Below are positions 1 through 8,636 of a stretch of 64,000 nucleotides of DNA, in pieces; the first letter of the stretch is position 1, and every line of letters starts with the position of its first letter. The notes under the pieces are model-generated. The model saw only the letters and a list, made by a program, of their open reading frames with translations, ran no database searches and had not been told where the DNA came from. The stretch is from HyVt-443 sp964544655 (GTDB lineage Bacteria; Pseudomonadota; Gammaproteobacteria; Chromatiales; Chromatiaceae), in the NCBI GenBank assembly GCA_964544655.1, contig CAZJCM010000002.1, positions 37,516-101,515 of the forward strand, written 5' to 3'. The position numbers and the translations under genes are program-made.

Positions 1-682
1 CCTCGAACAGCAACAGAAACCCCACCCACAAAAGGGCTACTCCGGGACCATATATCAATGCCCGGCTAAGGATTCCAGTGGGCGAAATAGTTTCAAAAAT
101 GGTATATCCAGTGGCAAAGGTCAATAGCACGAAAATCACATAAAAGAGCGTGCGCACCCCGCGATGGAAGCTGTAGCCCTTGATGATCTTCTTAGAGACC
201 AGCCACAGATGCAGCCGCTCGGCCCACTCCGATAACAGATGATAGGGACAGACCCAGGAACAGAAGGTGCGTCCACCCAGCAGCAGCCAGAGCACGAATA
301 CCGTCACCGTACCGATGATGAGATTGAGCACCACATGCTTGAACGCCAGCATCACCTGCAGCGCAGAGTTGAGATCGGCCATATGGAAACCGACGAAGCG
401 GGAGGCAGTAAGCGCCCCTTCCAGCAGCTGCACGTCAAAATGGTATGAGATGACAAACAGCAGGTTGACCGTGAGCAGCACCATCCAGCGGCGCCTCAAC
501 CAGCGGCTGGCCTCGCCCTTCTCCCGGTTGGCCCGGCGTTTGGCCTCCAGCTCAGCCAGGGTGATCTTGTTTTTTTTCTTGTAGCGGTGGATCTCTTGAA
601 CTTCCGGTGAAATCTCATCCGCAGCAGGCTTGGTGGGCTCGCGTCCAAACAACTGGGCGAGGGATTCGGTGAAATAGCTCAT
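1..682 (-). CDS. nosH: NosH-like polyferredoxin membrane protein (NapH family), 3' part cut by window edge
   Basis: Only the first 227 codons are in the window; the gene continues beyond base 1. The ATG at 682 lies 12 bases after the nosG stop and is preceded by AGAGGG inside the nosG end. A charged cytoplasmic N-terminus (Lys/Arg-rich, residues 30-66) leads into membrane helices at about 67-83 and 116-136. A Cys motif FCSWVCP follows (C141, C145), matching NapH/NosH proteins, then another hydrophobic stretch. In Wolinella-type clade II nos loci NosG and NosH are thought to form a quinol-oxidising branch that feeds electrons to NosZ through c cytochromes. The start position excludes the long periplasmic FMN domain of classical NosR, so NosH fits better. 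The second half of the protein, with its ferredoxin motifs, cannot be seen. Confidence 0.8.
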   Translation of the reverse strand, partial: MSYFTESLAQLFGREPTKPAADEISPEVQEIHRYKKKNKITLAELEAKRRANREKGEASRWLRRRWMVLLTVNLLFVISYHFDVQLLEGALTASRFVGFHMADLNSALQVMLAFKHVVLNLIIGTVTVFVLWLLLGGRTFCSWVCPYHLLSEWAERLHLWLVSKKIIKGYSFHRGVRTLFYVIFVLLTFATGYTIFETISPTGILSRALIYGPGVALLWVGFLLLFE

Positions 683-694
683 CGCTCGATCCCT

Positions 695-1576
695 CTATGC
701 CATATCCGTGATCTTTTCGATATCTATCACGATGGCTGGCGGTTCCGGTGGGCAGATCATTTCGCACACGCCACAGCCGACACAACCTTCCTTGATCACC
801 GGCTGCATGCGCGTTACCCCGTCTCCGTTGTCGATCGGCTCCAGCGCAATGGCATGGACCGGCGGGCACTCGTGGCCGATCCGCTGGGCCACCAAGGCCT
901 GATTGGCCTGATCCTGCTCCGCCTCCTGCTTGGCACAGTCGGCGATACGGATCTCGATCGGACACTGCCGCACACAGAGATCGCACAGTTCCAGGTCATA
1001 AGGATGGTCGGCCACTGGAATCGGATTCCAGCGATCCACCTCCTCATAGCGCAGCACGCCGGTGAAATCTGCACCACGGGCCTGCCCCTTGAACCCTTTG
1101 CCCTGTATCGCAAGGCACTTGGCCGGCTGCGCCAGCCGGGCGAAGCCCATGCGGGCATCGGCCGGAAAATCGAGTTCATGGGTCAGCGCACCGGTAGGAC
1201 AGGCGAGCACACACTGCAGACCGTCGCAGGAGAAGTCGCACGCCTGATCGCGGGCATCGATATACGGGGTGCCGATGCCGAACCCTTCATCCAGATCCGA
1301 CAGCTTGATCGCCTGCACGGGGCACACCTGGACACACTGGCCGCACTTGATACAGGAGGCGAGAAACCGCTGTTCATCCAGCGGTTCCTTGAGCGCTCCA
1401 GGTGGACGCAGCCGCAGGGACTTCCCCTGCACCACGGGCAGAAAACCAAGCAGGGAAAAGCCCACCACACCGGCCGCCATCACCGAGGTACGGATGAACT
1501 CACGCCGGTTCTGCTCCCGCCGTTTCGCCGACAGCGGCACCTTGCCCTTTTTGGCCGTTTTCTTTTCGTCACTCAT
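695..1576 (-). CDS. nosG: NosG-like periplasmic ferredoxin (NapG family)
   Basis: This 293-residue protein has a twin-arginine export signal (RREFIR, R24-R25) followed by a hydrophobic stretch. It then carries four cysteine clusters of the 4Fe-4S type: C75/C78/C81/C85, C113/C117/C122/C126, a CDLCVRQCP cluster and a C-terminal CVGCGVCEMICP cluster. That layout is the NapG/NosG pattern. The known or proposed role is electron transfer from a membrane quinol-oxidising NosH partner towards periplasmic NosZ. It sits between nosD (17 bases upstream) and nosH (12 bases downstream), the order expected in clade II nos operons. NapG itself is the alternative, but no napA or napB is present and nosD and nosZ are adjacent. 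Confidence 0.88.
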   Translation of the reverse strand: MSDEKKTAKKGKVPLSAKRREQNRREFIRTSVMAAGVVGFSLLGFLPVVQGKSLRLRPPGALKEPLDEQRFLASCIKCGQCVQVCPVQAIKLSDLDEGFGIGTPYIDARDQACDFSCDGLQCVLACPTGALTHELDFPADARMGFARLAQPAKCLAIQGKGFKGQARGADFTGVLRYEEVDRWNPIPVADHPYDLELCDLCVRQCPIEIRIADCAKQEAEQDQANQALVAQRIGHECPPVHAIALEPIDNGDGVTRMQPVIKEGCVGCGVCEMICPPEPPAIVIDIEKITDMA

Positions 1577-1593
1577 AACCCAATTCTCTCCGT

Positions 1594-3024
1594 CTATCTA
1601 TGCAGAGATTCACGAAGCGCCTTAAGCGCATCGAAGGAGCCTGGCCCACTGGTGGTCGGGCCATTGCTTGCGCCCGGTTGCGGCACGGTCTCTTCTTCGG
1701 CTGGCGGATGACCGCTCAGTTTTGCCAGTGCAACGTCCGCCTTCATCAGCGGCCGTTCATCCCTCAAAGTCAGATCCGGGTCAGAGAAGGGCGCCAGGCG
1801 CTCCAGGAAGTCCAACACCTCCAGCACCGGCGATCCCTTGAAGAAGCGCGCCGCCGGCACATCCATCCAGATACGGTCGGCATAGGCATACGACTCGTAG
1901 GGCGTGTCACCGATATCATCCTTGTCCAGGTCGAACCCCTGGTAATCATCCCAATAGTTGCCGCTCCATTCGTTACGGTTTGCCGTCTTGCCGCCAGCCA
2001 CCACCACCTGGGTGATATTGCCTTCCATTACATTGCCCTTGAACTGATTGCCGGTCCAGTCATTGAGAAACTGGATGGCGACACCGCCGAAGGCAATCAC
2101 ATTGTTGTGGATCCTATTGATGGTATCCGGTTGATAGGGTGAGACATCCAGGTACATCCCGGTGGCACAGTTGAGGATGGTGTTACCGATGATCTCCACA
2201 TCGGAGGTCTCCTTGAAGCCGATCCCCATGCCGGTGGGACCGCTGGCCCGGGCGATGTAATTGTCCTTCACCACCACCCCGTCGCTGTACATCAGGAAGA
2301 TACCCACGGAATTATCTTCATAATGGTTGCCGATCACCTCGTTGTACTGGGAGTACATGAAGTGAAGGGAGTAGCGCCCACCTCGGGAGTCGTTACGGGC
2401 AATCAGGTTATCCTTGGAATACCAGACCACCATGTCCCTTGAATCACGGATCACATTGTCTGTGATCTTGTTGTTGAAGCTGTACCAGAGCCGGATGGAA
2501 TCGCCCCGCACGCCCAGATCGAACGGCTTCGATGAGATCCGGTTGCGCTTGATGATATTGTTCTCCGCCTGCCCCAGATCGATGCCGAACAGGCAGTTGT
2601 CGATCACCAGATCCTTCAGCACGTTGAAGTTGCCACGCACCTGTACGCCGGAATCGATGTCGTTGTAGGACTCACCGGAATTGGTCAGCCGCAACCCCTG
2701 CAGAGAGACCCCGTCGCCGTCGATATAGACGACCGAACCTTTACCGCCGGCATCGATGGTCACCTTGCCATGGCCATCGATGGTGAGCGGCTTGTCGATG
2801 GTGACAGGACCAGCATAGGTACCTGGAGGAGGCTCGATGATATCGTTGGGGCTGGCTGCATCCACCAGGGCCTGCATTGACGGCAGGGTCTCCGCCCATC
2901 CAGGCGCAGGCATTGACGCAACGAACAGAAAAAGGCACAGAAACAGAACAGCGTGAAAGCGGGCATTGAAGCCTGCTTCCACGCCGTTCATCTCAGGGGC
3001 CATAATGGTGGCTCTTGGATTCAT
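1594..3024 (-). CDS. nosD: NosD periplasmic copper-maturation protein
   Basis: The product (476 residues from this start) has a signal peptide ending near GWAETLP and then right-handed beta-helix repeats, with many short N-rich turns such as DNVIRDS and GNHYEDN. This is the NosD/CASH carbohydrate-binding-like fold. NosD is required with the NosFY ABC transporter for assembly of the CuZ sulfide-bridged copper cluster of NosZ. NosF, NosY and NosL are not in the window and may lie beyond the left edge. The ATG at 3024 was chosen because AGAGGA lies about 11 bases upstream. ATGs at 3003 and 2991 would also leave an intact signal peptide, and a longer upstream extension to 3066 lacks such support. 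Confidence 0.9.
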   Translation of the reverse strand: MNPRATIMAPEMNGVEAGFNARFHAVLFLCLFLFVASMPAPGWAETLPSMQALVDAASPNDIIEPPPGTYAGPVTIDKPLTIDGHGKVTIDAGGKGSVVYIDGDGVSLQGLRLTNSGESYNDIDSGVQVRGNFNVLKDLVIDNCLFGIDLGQAENNIIKRNRISSKPFDLGVRGDSIRLWYSFNNKITDNVIRDSRDMVVWYSKDNLIARNDSRGGRYSLHFMYSQYNEVIGNHYEDNSVGIFLMYSDGVVVKDNYIARASGPTGMGIGFKETSDVEIIGNTILNCATGMYLDVSPYQPDTINRIHNNVIAFGGVAIQFLNDWTGNQFKGNVMEGNITQVVVAGGKTANRNEWSGNYWDDYQGFDLDKDDIGDTPYESYAYADRIWMDVPAARFFKGSPVLEVLDFLERLAPFSDPDLTLRDERPLMKADVALAKLSGHPPAEEETVPQPGASNGPTTSGPGSFDALKALRESLHR

Positions 3025-3089
3025 GCGCTGGAAGTCCTCTCGTTGCGGCACAACAGCCCCATACAACAGGACCTGATAGTCTCCTCCGG

Positions 3090-4280
3090 TCAGCCAGATT
3101 TGAACTGCTTTTTCCTGATCAGCGCCGCCACTGCCAGCACCAGGCTGAGCAGCACCATGATACCGAACCCTGTATCAGGATAGGAGTGGGTAGCGAACTG
3201 GGCTACCTTACCGTCGCCGAACACGGTGGGCATGAAGGGTTTCACGGTAAAGGCGCCCATGGCATTGAGGGTGTGCCCATACCACCAGAGCCAGGCCGAA
3301 TAGTCGATGATGAAGAAGATGGGCAACGCCATGGGCACCGCCACCAGCAGCCAATAGAGCAATCCGCCGTTCTTGCGTGCGCCGAAGAGCAACAGCACCA
3401 TGGCGCCCAGCAGGCCGACGAACACCACGTTGATGGCCAGCTTCAGGGTCTTGACCATGGGCTCGATCTCCTCCGGATTGTTGAAGTAACGCCCGAGGCT
3501 CTTACCATAGTGCCAGGCCATGATCTGATAGGTGCTGCCATTCCAGGGCTCTTCGACCATGCCTTTTTGACGGTCCCGCTCATAGTTCTGCTTCAGTTGC
3601 TCGATCAGGCGCTCCTTTCCGGACAACTCCTGCAGATCGGTCTCCGCCTGCTCCGCTTCACTGGGCACCTCGACCTTGATACCCGACTCCTCCAGGGATT
3701 GGCGCAACAGCGCGACGATACCGCCACCACCGCTTTCGCCTTCGTCCGCCTCTTCACCGCTCGCCTCCTGGTCCAGCGAGGTGACCAGGGCATTCACATA
3801 GCCCTCGTTTTCCAGGTAGAAACCGTCATCGGCGTAGACGGTCATATACATCCAGACCGCGATACCGGCAAAACCGACCCCGAGGATTGCCATGCGAATC
3901 TTCGGCTTGGTACACATGAAGCCAAGCAACATCACACCGAGAAAGACCAACAGGAACTGCGAGAATCCCCGCTCGATCGGCCCGCCGGCAGCGATGGGGT
4001 ACATCCCCACATAGTGGTTGATGGTATCCATTTCATGGACGCAATCCAGGGCCACCGATTCGGAGATCTCCTGCTTCTCCACCTTCTTGCAGCCATTGAA
4101 CACCCCGTTCATGTGGAATTCGATGCGCACACCATCCGGGAAGGCCTCTTCCGGATAGTTGGGGGCGGTCAACGAGACCCACCAAGTGGGCAGGATATAG
4201 ATCCAGGCCAGCAGACCCAGAGCAATCAGGGTCAGGATGGCAACCAGCAGGGTTGGCTTGGTTTGGGCTGTCGCGTTCAT
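3090..4280 (-). CDS. NosB-like multi-pass membrane protein
   Basis: This is an integral membrane protein of 396 residues from the ATG at 4280. Helices lie at about 9-30, 107-123, 131-149, and three near the C-terminus. The first extracytoplasmic loop has two cysteines (C64, C80) and an INHYVGM motif (87-93). A long soluble insert (about 150-280) begins with an acidic then Gly-rich run (EEADEGESGGGG). NosB, a membrane protein of unknown function, is the standard member of clade II nos operons near nosZ-nosD, and position is the main reason for this call. The protein is longer than many NosB proteins. The homology should be treated as probable, and the two loop cysteines suggest a thiol or metal role only by inference. 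Confidence 0.6.
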   Translation of the reverse strand: MNATAQTKPTLLVAILTLIALGLLAWIYILPTWWVSLTAPNYPEEAFPDGVRIEFHMNGVFNGCKKVEKQEISESVALDCVHEMDTINHYVGMYPIAAGGPIERGFSQFLLVFLGVMLLGFMCTKPKIRMAILGVGFAGIAVWMYMTVYADDGFYLENEGYVNALVTSLDQEASGEEADEGESGGGGIVALLRQSLEESGIKVEVPSEAEQAETDLQELSGKERLIEQLKQNYERDRQKGMVEEPWNGSTYQIMAWHYGKSLGRYFNNPEEIEPMVKTLKLAINVVFVGLLGAMVLLLFGARKNGGLLYWLLVAVPMALPIFFIIDYSAWLWWYGHTLNAMGAFTVKPFMPTVFGDGKVAQFATHSYPDTGFGIMVLLSLVLAVAALIRKKQFKSG

Positions 4281-4391
4281 GGTTGGATCGCCAATTGTAC
4301 GGTTTCTGGTTTGCGCCTGCCGACGTCGCGGCAAGCGCAGTAAAGTTCAATTCAGAGAATTTTCAGCTCACACTGAGGCAGTGCAGCGCCA

Positions 4392-4425
4392 TTTGGCGCC
4401 CTGCGGCGAACCACAGGGCGCCAAA
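4392..4425 (-). other. strong intra-operon hairpin between cytochrome c and nosB-like gene
   Basis: Perfect 12-base arms TTTGGCGCCCTG (4392-4403) and CAGGGCGCCAAA (4414-4425) enclose a 10-base loop just downstream of the diheme cytochrome stop. No U-run follows on the minus strand. It therefore looks like an mRNA-processing, stabilising or attenuating structure rather than a full rho-independent terminator. Confidence 0.6.
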
Positions 4426-4433
4426 GTCCCAGA

Positions 4434-5207
4434 TCAATCGAAGTCCGGGTTCAGCCAATCCTTGGACGGTGCCAGGTCTTCCTTCGGCACCGGGATGCGC
4501 GAGACATAGTTGATCACCTGCTTCATGTCCGTATTGGAGAACTCGGCGATCTGCTTGACCATATCCGGGTTGGCGTTGCGGCGCTTGCCATCACGGATCC
4601 ACTTGAACTGGCGCACCATGTATGCATAGTGCTGGCCCTGGATGCGGGGATAGAACTTCTCGTTGCTCCCCTCTCCGTTCTCTCCGTGGCAACGCACACA
4701 GTTATCCTTGTAGAGCTGTTTGCCCTTCTCGAATTCCGGCGTGCCCTCAGGCCATGGCCCTTTGCCGTTGTCCGGATTCATCGGCAGCGTGGAGATATAG
4801 CCTGCAACATCGGCCACCAGCTGGGCGGGCTTGATCTCCCCTTCGTGAAAACCGGCCACCGCCATGATCTGTTCGTCCAGGGCGAAGGGGTACATGGTGG
4901 GGTTATCCCGGTTCTTGGCGCGGATATCCGCCAACTGCTTGATCAGCACGTTCTTGTGCTGGCCGGCCAGCTGGGGAAAGGTGCCGTCCTTCAGGCCCCA
5001 GCCTTCGGTCAGATGACAGGCGGAGCAGACCTCGAATACAGCGATACCACGCTCCCGGTCGGGAACCAGATGCATCGCCTCGGTCTTCTCGCCGCCCTCC
5101 TTGTTCCAGTCCTTGATATCCTTGACGGGACCATCGGCAGCAGCATAGGCACCGCCCGCAATCGCCAGGCCAAGGGCCACGGCAGCAGTATTGAGCAACA
5201 GTTTCAT
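4434..5207 (-). CDS. diheme cytochrome c (c4-like) of the nos operon
   Basis: The 257-residue product has a Sec signal peptide ending AYA-A and two c-type haem motifs, CSACH (61-65) and CVRCH (170-174). Each sits in a separate cytochrome fold, as in cytochrome c4 and the NosC proteins. It probably carries electrons from the quinol side (NosG/NosH) or from a bc1 complex to NosZ in the periplasm. The ATG at 5207 lies 10 bases after AGGAG. Another ATG two codons earlier (5213) is too close to that site, and the longer reading frame to 5324 has no signal-peptide start. The gene leads the segment cytochrome, nosB-like, nosD, nosG, nosH and has its own FNR-like box upstream. Confidence 0.88.
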   Translation of the reverse strand: MKLLLNTAAVALGLAIAGGAYAAADGPVKDIKDWNKEGGEKTEAMHLVPDRERGIAVFEVCSACHLTEGWGLKDGTFPQLAGQHKNVLIKQLADIRAKNRDNPTMYPFALDEQIMAVAGFHEGEIKPAQLVADVAGYISTLPMNPDNGKGPWPEGTPEFEKGKQLYKDNCVRCHGENGEGSNEKFYPRIQGQHYAYMVRQFKWIRDGKRRNANPDMVKQIAEFSNTDMKQVINYVSRIPVPKEDLAPSKDWLNPDFD

Positions 5208-5736
5208 TCTCATATCTCTCCTATCCCACAAACCTGGGATATCTGTCTGGTTCGAAAATTGACCAACCACCAAATTGCAGGGGCTGGCTGCGCCCATAGG
5301 ACACACGGGCGCGGAGTCTCGCACGCCGACTGCAGGGCGGCATTGACGTGCGTCAAATATATGCTGTACGCAATATGCACGTCCTTCAGACCCCGCGGGT
5401 TACAGCTCCTTCAAATCGGCTCGAGCCACAAGGTCTGGCAGCCAATCGGACCATGGTAACGTCAGCGCGGATTATCTGCCAGAAAAAACGGACTGGCATT
5501 GCGAATAGTCAATCCCGCCCAACCGTCGCCTAAACCCTCTTCACACCGCAAGCTTCATACCGGGGAGGCACCGCCAGGGGGGGTGAAGAAACGACTCGGG
5601 TTACTTTGAAAAAGAAGAACGTGACCGGAAAGGGCATAGGGGCCGCCGATCTGTAAACGGCGTGCCCATACGCCATTCCAATTCTGTCACAATGCAGCCA
5701 TTCCTTCACAAATGCGGCGGAATGGCTGCCAAAACA
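5208..5736. other. 529-base intergenic region upstream of the diheme cytochrome gene
   Basis: I see no coding sequence here. The region holds an FNR-like palindrome at 5343-5356 and is otherwise unremarkable. It implies a second promoter for the nosB-nosD-nosG-nosH half of the locus. Confidence 0.5.
5343..5356. promoter_or_regulatory. FNR/NNR-type binding site (TTGAC-N4-GTCAA)
   Basis: TTGACGTGCGTCAA is a perfect inverted repeat with the spacing of CRP/FNR-family operators, and resembles NNR/DNR boxes of denitrification genes. It lies about 140 bases before the diheme cytochrome start. The sequence is seen directly; its use is inferred. Confidence 0.6.
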
Positions 5737-6063
5737 TCACTTTCTGGGCAGAGAGGAAAGCCACTCGGCAATGGTCTTCATCTCATCGTCAGAGACCAGG
5801 GCCATCACGCCTTTCATGGCCGCTGTCTGGCCATTGTTGCGCTTGCCCGACTTGATATCCTTCATCTGATTGAAGGCATATTCGGCACTCTGCCCTGCCA
5901 GCTTGGGATACATCGGCATGATGGGGGTCTTGGCATCCTTACCATGGCAGGACCAGCAGGTCTTGGTCTTGAACAGCGTAGCGCCGTCCGCAGCAGACGC
6001 ACCACCGACCACGCCAAAAGAGAGAAGTGCCGCACCAGCGGCCAGTGCAATCATCTTTTTCAT
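5737..6063 (-). CDS. monoheme cytochrome c (c5/c553-like), downstream of nosZ
   Basis: This is a small periplasmic cytochrome of 108 residues with a signal peptide ending ASA-A, a single CWSCH haem motif (C36-H40) and a likely axial Met in the TAAMKGVM segment. Its mature part is nearly identical to the cytochrome encoded at 8762-9082. Both share the stretches DAKTPIMP, NQMKDIKSGKRN and NGQTAAMKG. The two copies bracket nosZ, which points to a dedicated electron donor for N2O reduction. The ATG at 6063 was chosen because GAGG lies about 10 bases upstream and the signal peptide then starts with MKKM. Upstream extension to 6093 adds a non-signal-like sequence. Confidence 0.88.
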   Translation of the reverse strand: MKKMIALAAGAALLSFGVVGGASAADGATLFKTKTCWSCHGKDAKTPIMPMYPKLAGQSAEYAFNQMKDIKSGKRNNGQTAAMKGVMALVSDDEMKTIAEWLSSLPRK

Positions 6064-6111
6064 AAAAAAATACCTCATATTGAAAAGGGGCATGTGCAGC
6101 CTAACGGAAGA

Positions 6112-6132
6112 GGGGGCTCAAAGCGAGCCCCC
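6112..6132 (-). terminator. hairpin between nosZ and downstream cytochrome
   Basis: Arms GGGGGCTC (6112-6119) and GAGCCCCC (6125-6132) enclose a 5-base loop in the 100-base gap after the nosZ stop. The minus-strand tail is only weakly U-rich (CTCTTCC). It may act as a partial terminator or as a 3' stabiliser that sets nosZ mRNA above its downstream genes. Confidence 0.5.
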
Positions 6133-6163
6133 CCTCCCTCAGGTCAACTGCCTTTCGGCGTAT

Positions 6164-8455
6164 TTATTTGACCTTCTTGGCGCCATGCTCTTCCAGGTAG
6201 GTCTTGGCACGCAGTCCCAGGTCGGCGGTCTTGACCTGATACTGCCACCACTGACCGGCCCAGAGGGTGGCGTTCTGGTAGTCACCCTTGGCTGCGAATG
6301 CCTCGGCCTTCTTTTTGGCTTCATCAGCAAAGCCCAACTGGTCGGTGGCATCTTCCACCAGCGCAACCACAGGCGCGAAGTCCTTGTAGTTGTGACTGGT
6401 GATGAAGGCCACAACCGAATCGATCACCACCTGCGTATCGATGTTGGTCTTCACCTGCTTCTCGTAGTCAGCCTTGGTGTACTTCTGACCCTCTACGAAA
6501 CCGCCTTCCGCCTTGTAGCCCTTGGGCTGGACCAGCAGATAGCCCTGCATTTCCAGATGCAGCGCGGAGCAGAACTCGGTGCAGTAGTAGGGATAGACAC
6601 CGGCCTTGTCAGCCTTGAAGGTAGCGGAAACCGTCTTGCCAGGCTCCACCGACAGGTTGACGTTGTGGCTGTACATGGCGAAACCGTGGGTCTCGTCCTC
6701 GGCACGCTCGAGGTTGGTGAGGTGGATGGAGACGGTATCGCCTTCCTTAACCTCAATGATCTCAGGCGTGATGTGGGAACGGATCAGGGTGCCATAGACA
6801 TCCACCCGGTTACCCTCACGGACGATCTTCTCGCGGCCGGCGCGGGTACGCCACTTGGAGCGGCTGTCGGTACGGCTGTTCCAGCCGGACTTGTAACGGA
6901 TCTCAGGCTTCAGCTTGTCGGCCTTGATCGCCACCACGTAGTGGGGCTCACCCAGCGGCAGCGGCATATCGTACAGCAACTGCATCTTATCGCCGCTGAT
7001 GTCGATCAGCTGGTGGTTCTGCGGATGCAGAGGACCGACCGGGTTGAAACGGTCGATGGCCAGCTTGTTCAGAGAGACCAGGTACTTTCCGTCAGGACTG
7101 GTAGAGTCACCTTCCATCGTAACCAAGTGGCCGATGTTGTAGTGGATATTGATCTTGTCCAGCACCTTGCCTTCACAATAGTCCCACTTGGCCACCTGGG
7201 AGTCCACATAGAGGGACGTGTAGGCCACGCAAGGCTTGGCATCCATCTGGGTATGCAGAGGACCGAGACCCAGCTGCACCTGTTTGTGCAGCACATCCTT
7301 CATGCCGATGATGGGGACACCGTAGGGATCCTTGCCAACGAACTTCTTCTCCTTGATCGCCTTCATGATCTTGTCGAAACTGTAGACCGACACATGGGTA
7401 TCCAGCTTACCGGCGACGATGATCTTGGTGCCATCAGGCGTCACGTCGACACCATGGGGGCTCTTCGGCTCGGGAATCAGATAGAGCAGGCCTTCCGCGA
7501 TCGCCTGCTCCATGGGGATCAGGTACATCCCCTTGGATTTCTTCACCTTGCCGGCCTTGACCAGCTCTTCAGCCTTTTTCCAGTTGGTCACATGCAGGAA
7601 GTCGGTATCCTTCTGGGAGCAACCGGCCTCGAACGGGGGACGTCCTTTCTCAATACCGCCCACATAGCGCTCGGTGCAGAAGGAGTTGGTGAAGCCCCAG
7701 CCGTAAGAGGGCCCTTTACCTGCATCGGAGAGGTCCTGACTGTAGGGACCCAGCTCGAAGACGAAGGATTCCTCTTTCTTGAGCCGGCCTTCCTTCTTGT
7801 CGAATTTCCAGTAGGTCAGACCACCGCGGTACTCGTCATTGAACTTGCTCAGCGGCACGAAATCGCTGCTGTAAGGCGCCGCATACTGGGTCGCCTCCAT
7901 GACGTACTCGGTGTTGGGGGTGACGAAGGCACCACCGTGCTCGGACTTGAAGAAGGGGTTGACCACGATCTGCTTGGTCTCGAAGTCCTTCAGATCAATC
8001 ACCGCCACGCGGGGGTTGGCCTTGTCGTTGATGAAGACGTAACGACCGTCGTACTCACCGTTGGTCTCGGAGAAGGCCGGGTGATGGGTGTCACCAAAGG
8101 TCAGCAGTTTGCCGTTGATCCGGCCCTGCTCCAGTATCGCCTTGGACTCGTCGTCGAAACCGTAACCCTGCCAGGGCTCCGGCGTGAATACACCGATATA
8201 TTTGAGGATGCGCATGGAGGGAATTCCATACACGATCAGCTGACCGCTCTGACCGCCGGAGCTGATGGCGATGTACTCATCGCGACCACCGGTGGGGGTA
8301 TAGGTCTTGGCTGCTGCCAGCAGATCCTTCTGGGTCAGGCCACGGGCCTTCATCACGTCCTGCAGTGATTGCTGAGAGTAGGCGCTCGACGCCGCCCCCA
8401 GACCCAATGTCAGCCCTACAAGCAGCGATAAGGTTCGCTTTTTGCTGAATTTCAT
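6164..8455 (-). CDS. nosZ: Sec-type (clade II) nitrous-oxide reductase
   Basis: NosZ reduces N2O to N2 in the periplasm, the last step of denitrification. The 763-residue protein has a Sec signal peptide (no twin arginine) ending near AYSQ, which marks clade II NosZ. An N-terminal beta-propeller carries the CuZ-type histidine motif (GDTHHPAFSE, H124-H125). The C-terminal cupredoxin domain has the CuA ligands in CTEFCSALHLEM (C625, C629, H633, M636) and an upstream His in the ETHGFAM/SHNVN region. About 125 residues follow the CuA motif. That tail has no CxxCH, unlike the haem-bearing tails of epsilonproteobacterial enzymes. The ATG follows GGAG by 9 bases. Two FNR-type boxes and a long palindrome lie upstream, so control by oxygen and/or NO is expected. 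Confidence 0.97.
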   Translation of the reverse strand: MKFSKKRTLSLLVGLTLGLGAASSAYSQQSLQDVMKARGLTQKDLLAAAKTYTPTGGRDEYIAISSGGQSGQLIVYGIPSMRILKYIGVFTPEPWQGYGFDDESKAILEQGRINGKLLTFGDTHHPAFSETNGEYDGRYVFINDKANPRVAVIDLKDFETKQIVVNPFFKSEHGGAFVTPNTEYVMEATQYAAPYSSDFVPLSKFNDEYRGGLTYWKFDKKEGRLKKEESFVFELGPYSQDLSDAGKGPSYGWGFTNSFCTERYVGGIEKGRPPFEAGCSQKDTDFLHVTNWKKAEELVKAGKVKKSKGMYLIPMEQAIAEGLLYLIPEPKSPHGVDVTPDGTKIIVAGKLDTHVSVYSFDKIMKAIKEKKFVGKDPYGVPIIGMKDVLHKQVQLGLGPLHTQMDAKPCVAYTSLYVDSQVAKWDYCEGKVLDKINIHYNIGHLVTMEGDSTSPDGKYLVSLNKLAIDRFNPVGPLHPQNHQLIDISGDKMQLLYDMPLPLGEPHYVVAIKADKLKPEIRYKSGWNSRTDSRSKWRTRAGREKIVREGNRVDVYGTLIRSHITPEIIEVKEGDTVSIHLTNLERAEDETHGFAMYSHNVNLSVEPGKTVSATFKADKAGVYPYYCTEFCSALHLEMQGYLLVQPKGYKAEGGFVEGQKYTKADYEKQVKTNIDTQVVIDSVVAFITSHNYKDFAPVVALVEDATDQLGFADEAKKKAEAFAAKGDYQNATLWAGQWWQYQVKTADLGLRAKTYLEEHGAKKVK

Positions 8456-8553
8456 TAGACTCGTCTCCGTCTAGACTTCTTTGTAGTACGATATTGTTCT
8501 GGTTACTAACCCAAAATGCCCTGACATTCTGCTCTCAGCCGATCCCGGCAACA

Positions 8554-8567
8554 TTGATCCACATCAA
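8554..8567. promoter_or_regulatory. FNR/DNR box proximal to nosZ
   Basis: TTGATCCACATCAA is a perfect match to the TTGAT-N4-ATCAA consensus of FNR/ANR/DNR regulators. It is centred about 105 bases before the nosZ ATG. A class II promoter with a start some 41 bases downstream would leave a leader of about 65 bases. Confidence 0.75.
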
Positions 8568-8575
8568 AACTCTGT

Positions 8576-8606
8576 GTCATATCACCCAATTATTGGGTGA
8601 TATGAC
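8576..8606. promoter_or_regulatory. 31-bp perfect palindrome in the nosZ upstream region
   Basis: Arms GTCATATCACCCAAT (8576-8590) and ATTGGGTGATATGAC (8592-8606) are perfectly complementary around a single central T. No run of T follows on either strand. It lies between two FNR-type boxes, so an operator for a dimeric regulator is more likely than a terminator. I do not recognise the cognate regulator. Confidence 0.55.
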
Positions 8607-8636
8607 GCCATTTCCATTCACGCATCAGTTAATTTA

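Noticed and set aside
3015..4343. 442-codon plus-strand frame opposite the nosB-like gene
   Set aside because: His/Gln/Asp-rich shadow translation with no motifs; the minus-strand frame has a clean membrane-protein pattern.
5870..8368. 832-codon open frame on the plus strand opposite nosZ
   Set aside because: It is antisense to a clearly recognised NosZ, has no family motifs and is explained by the codon bias of nosZ.
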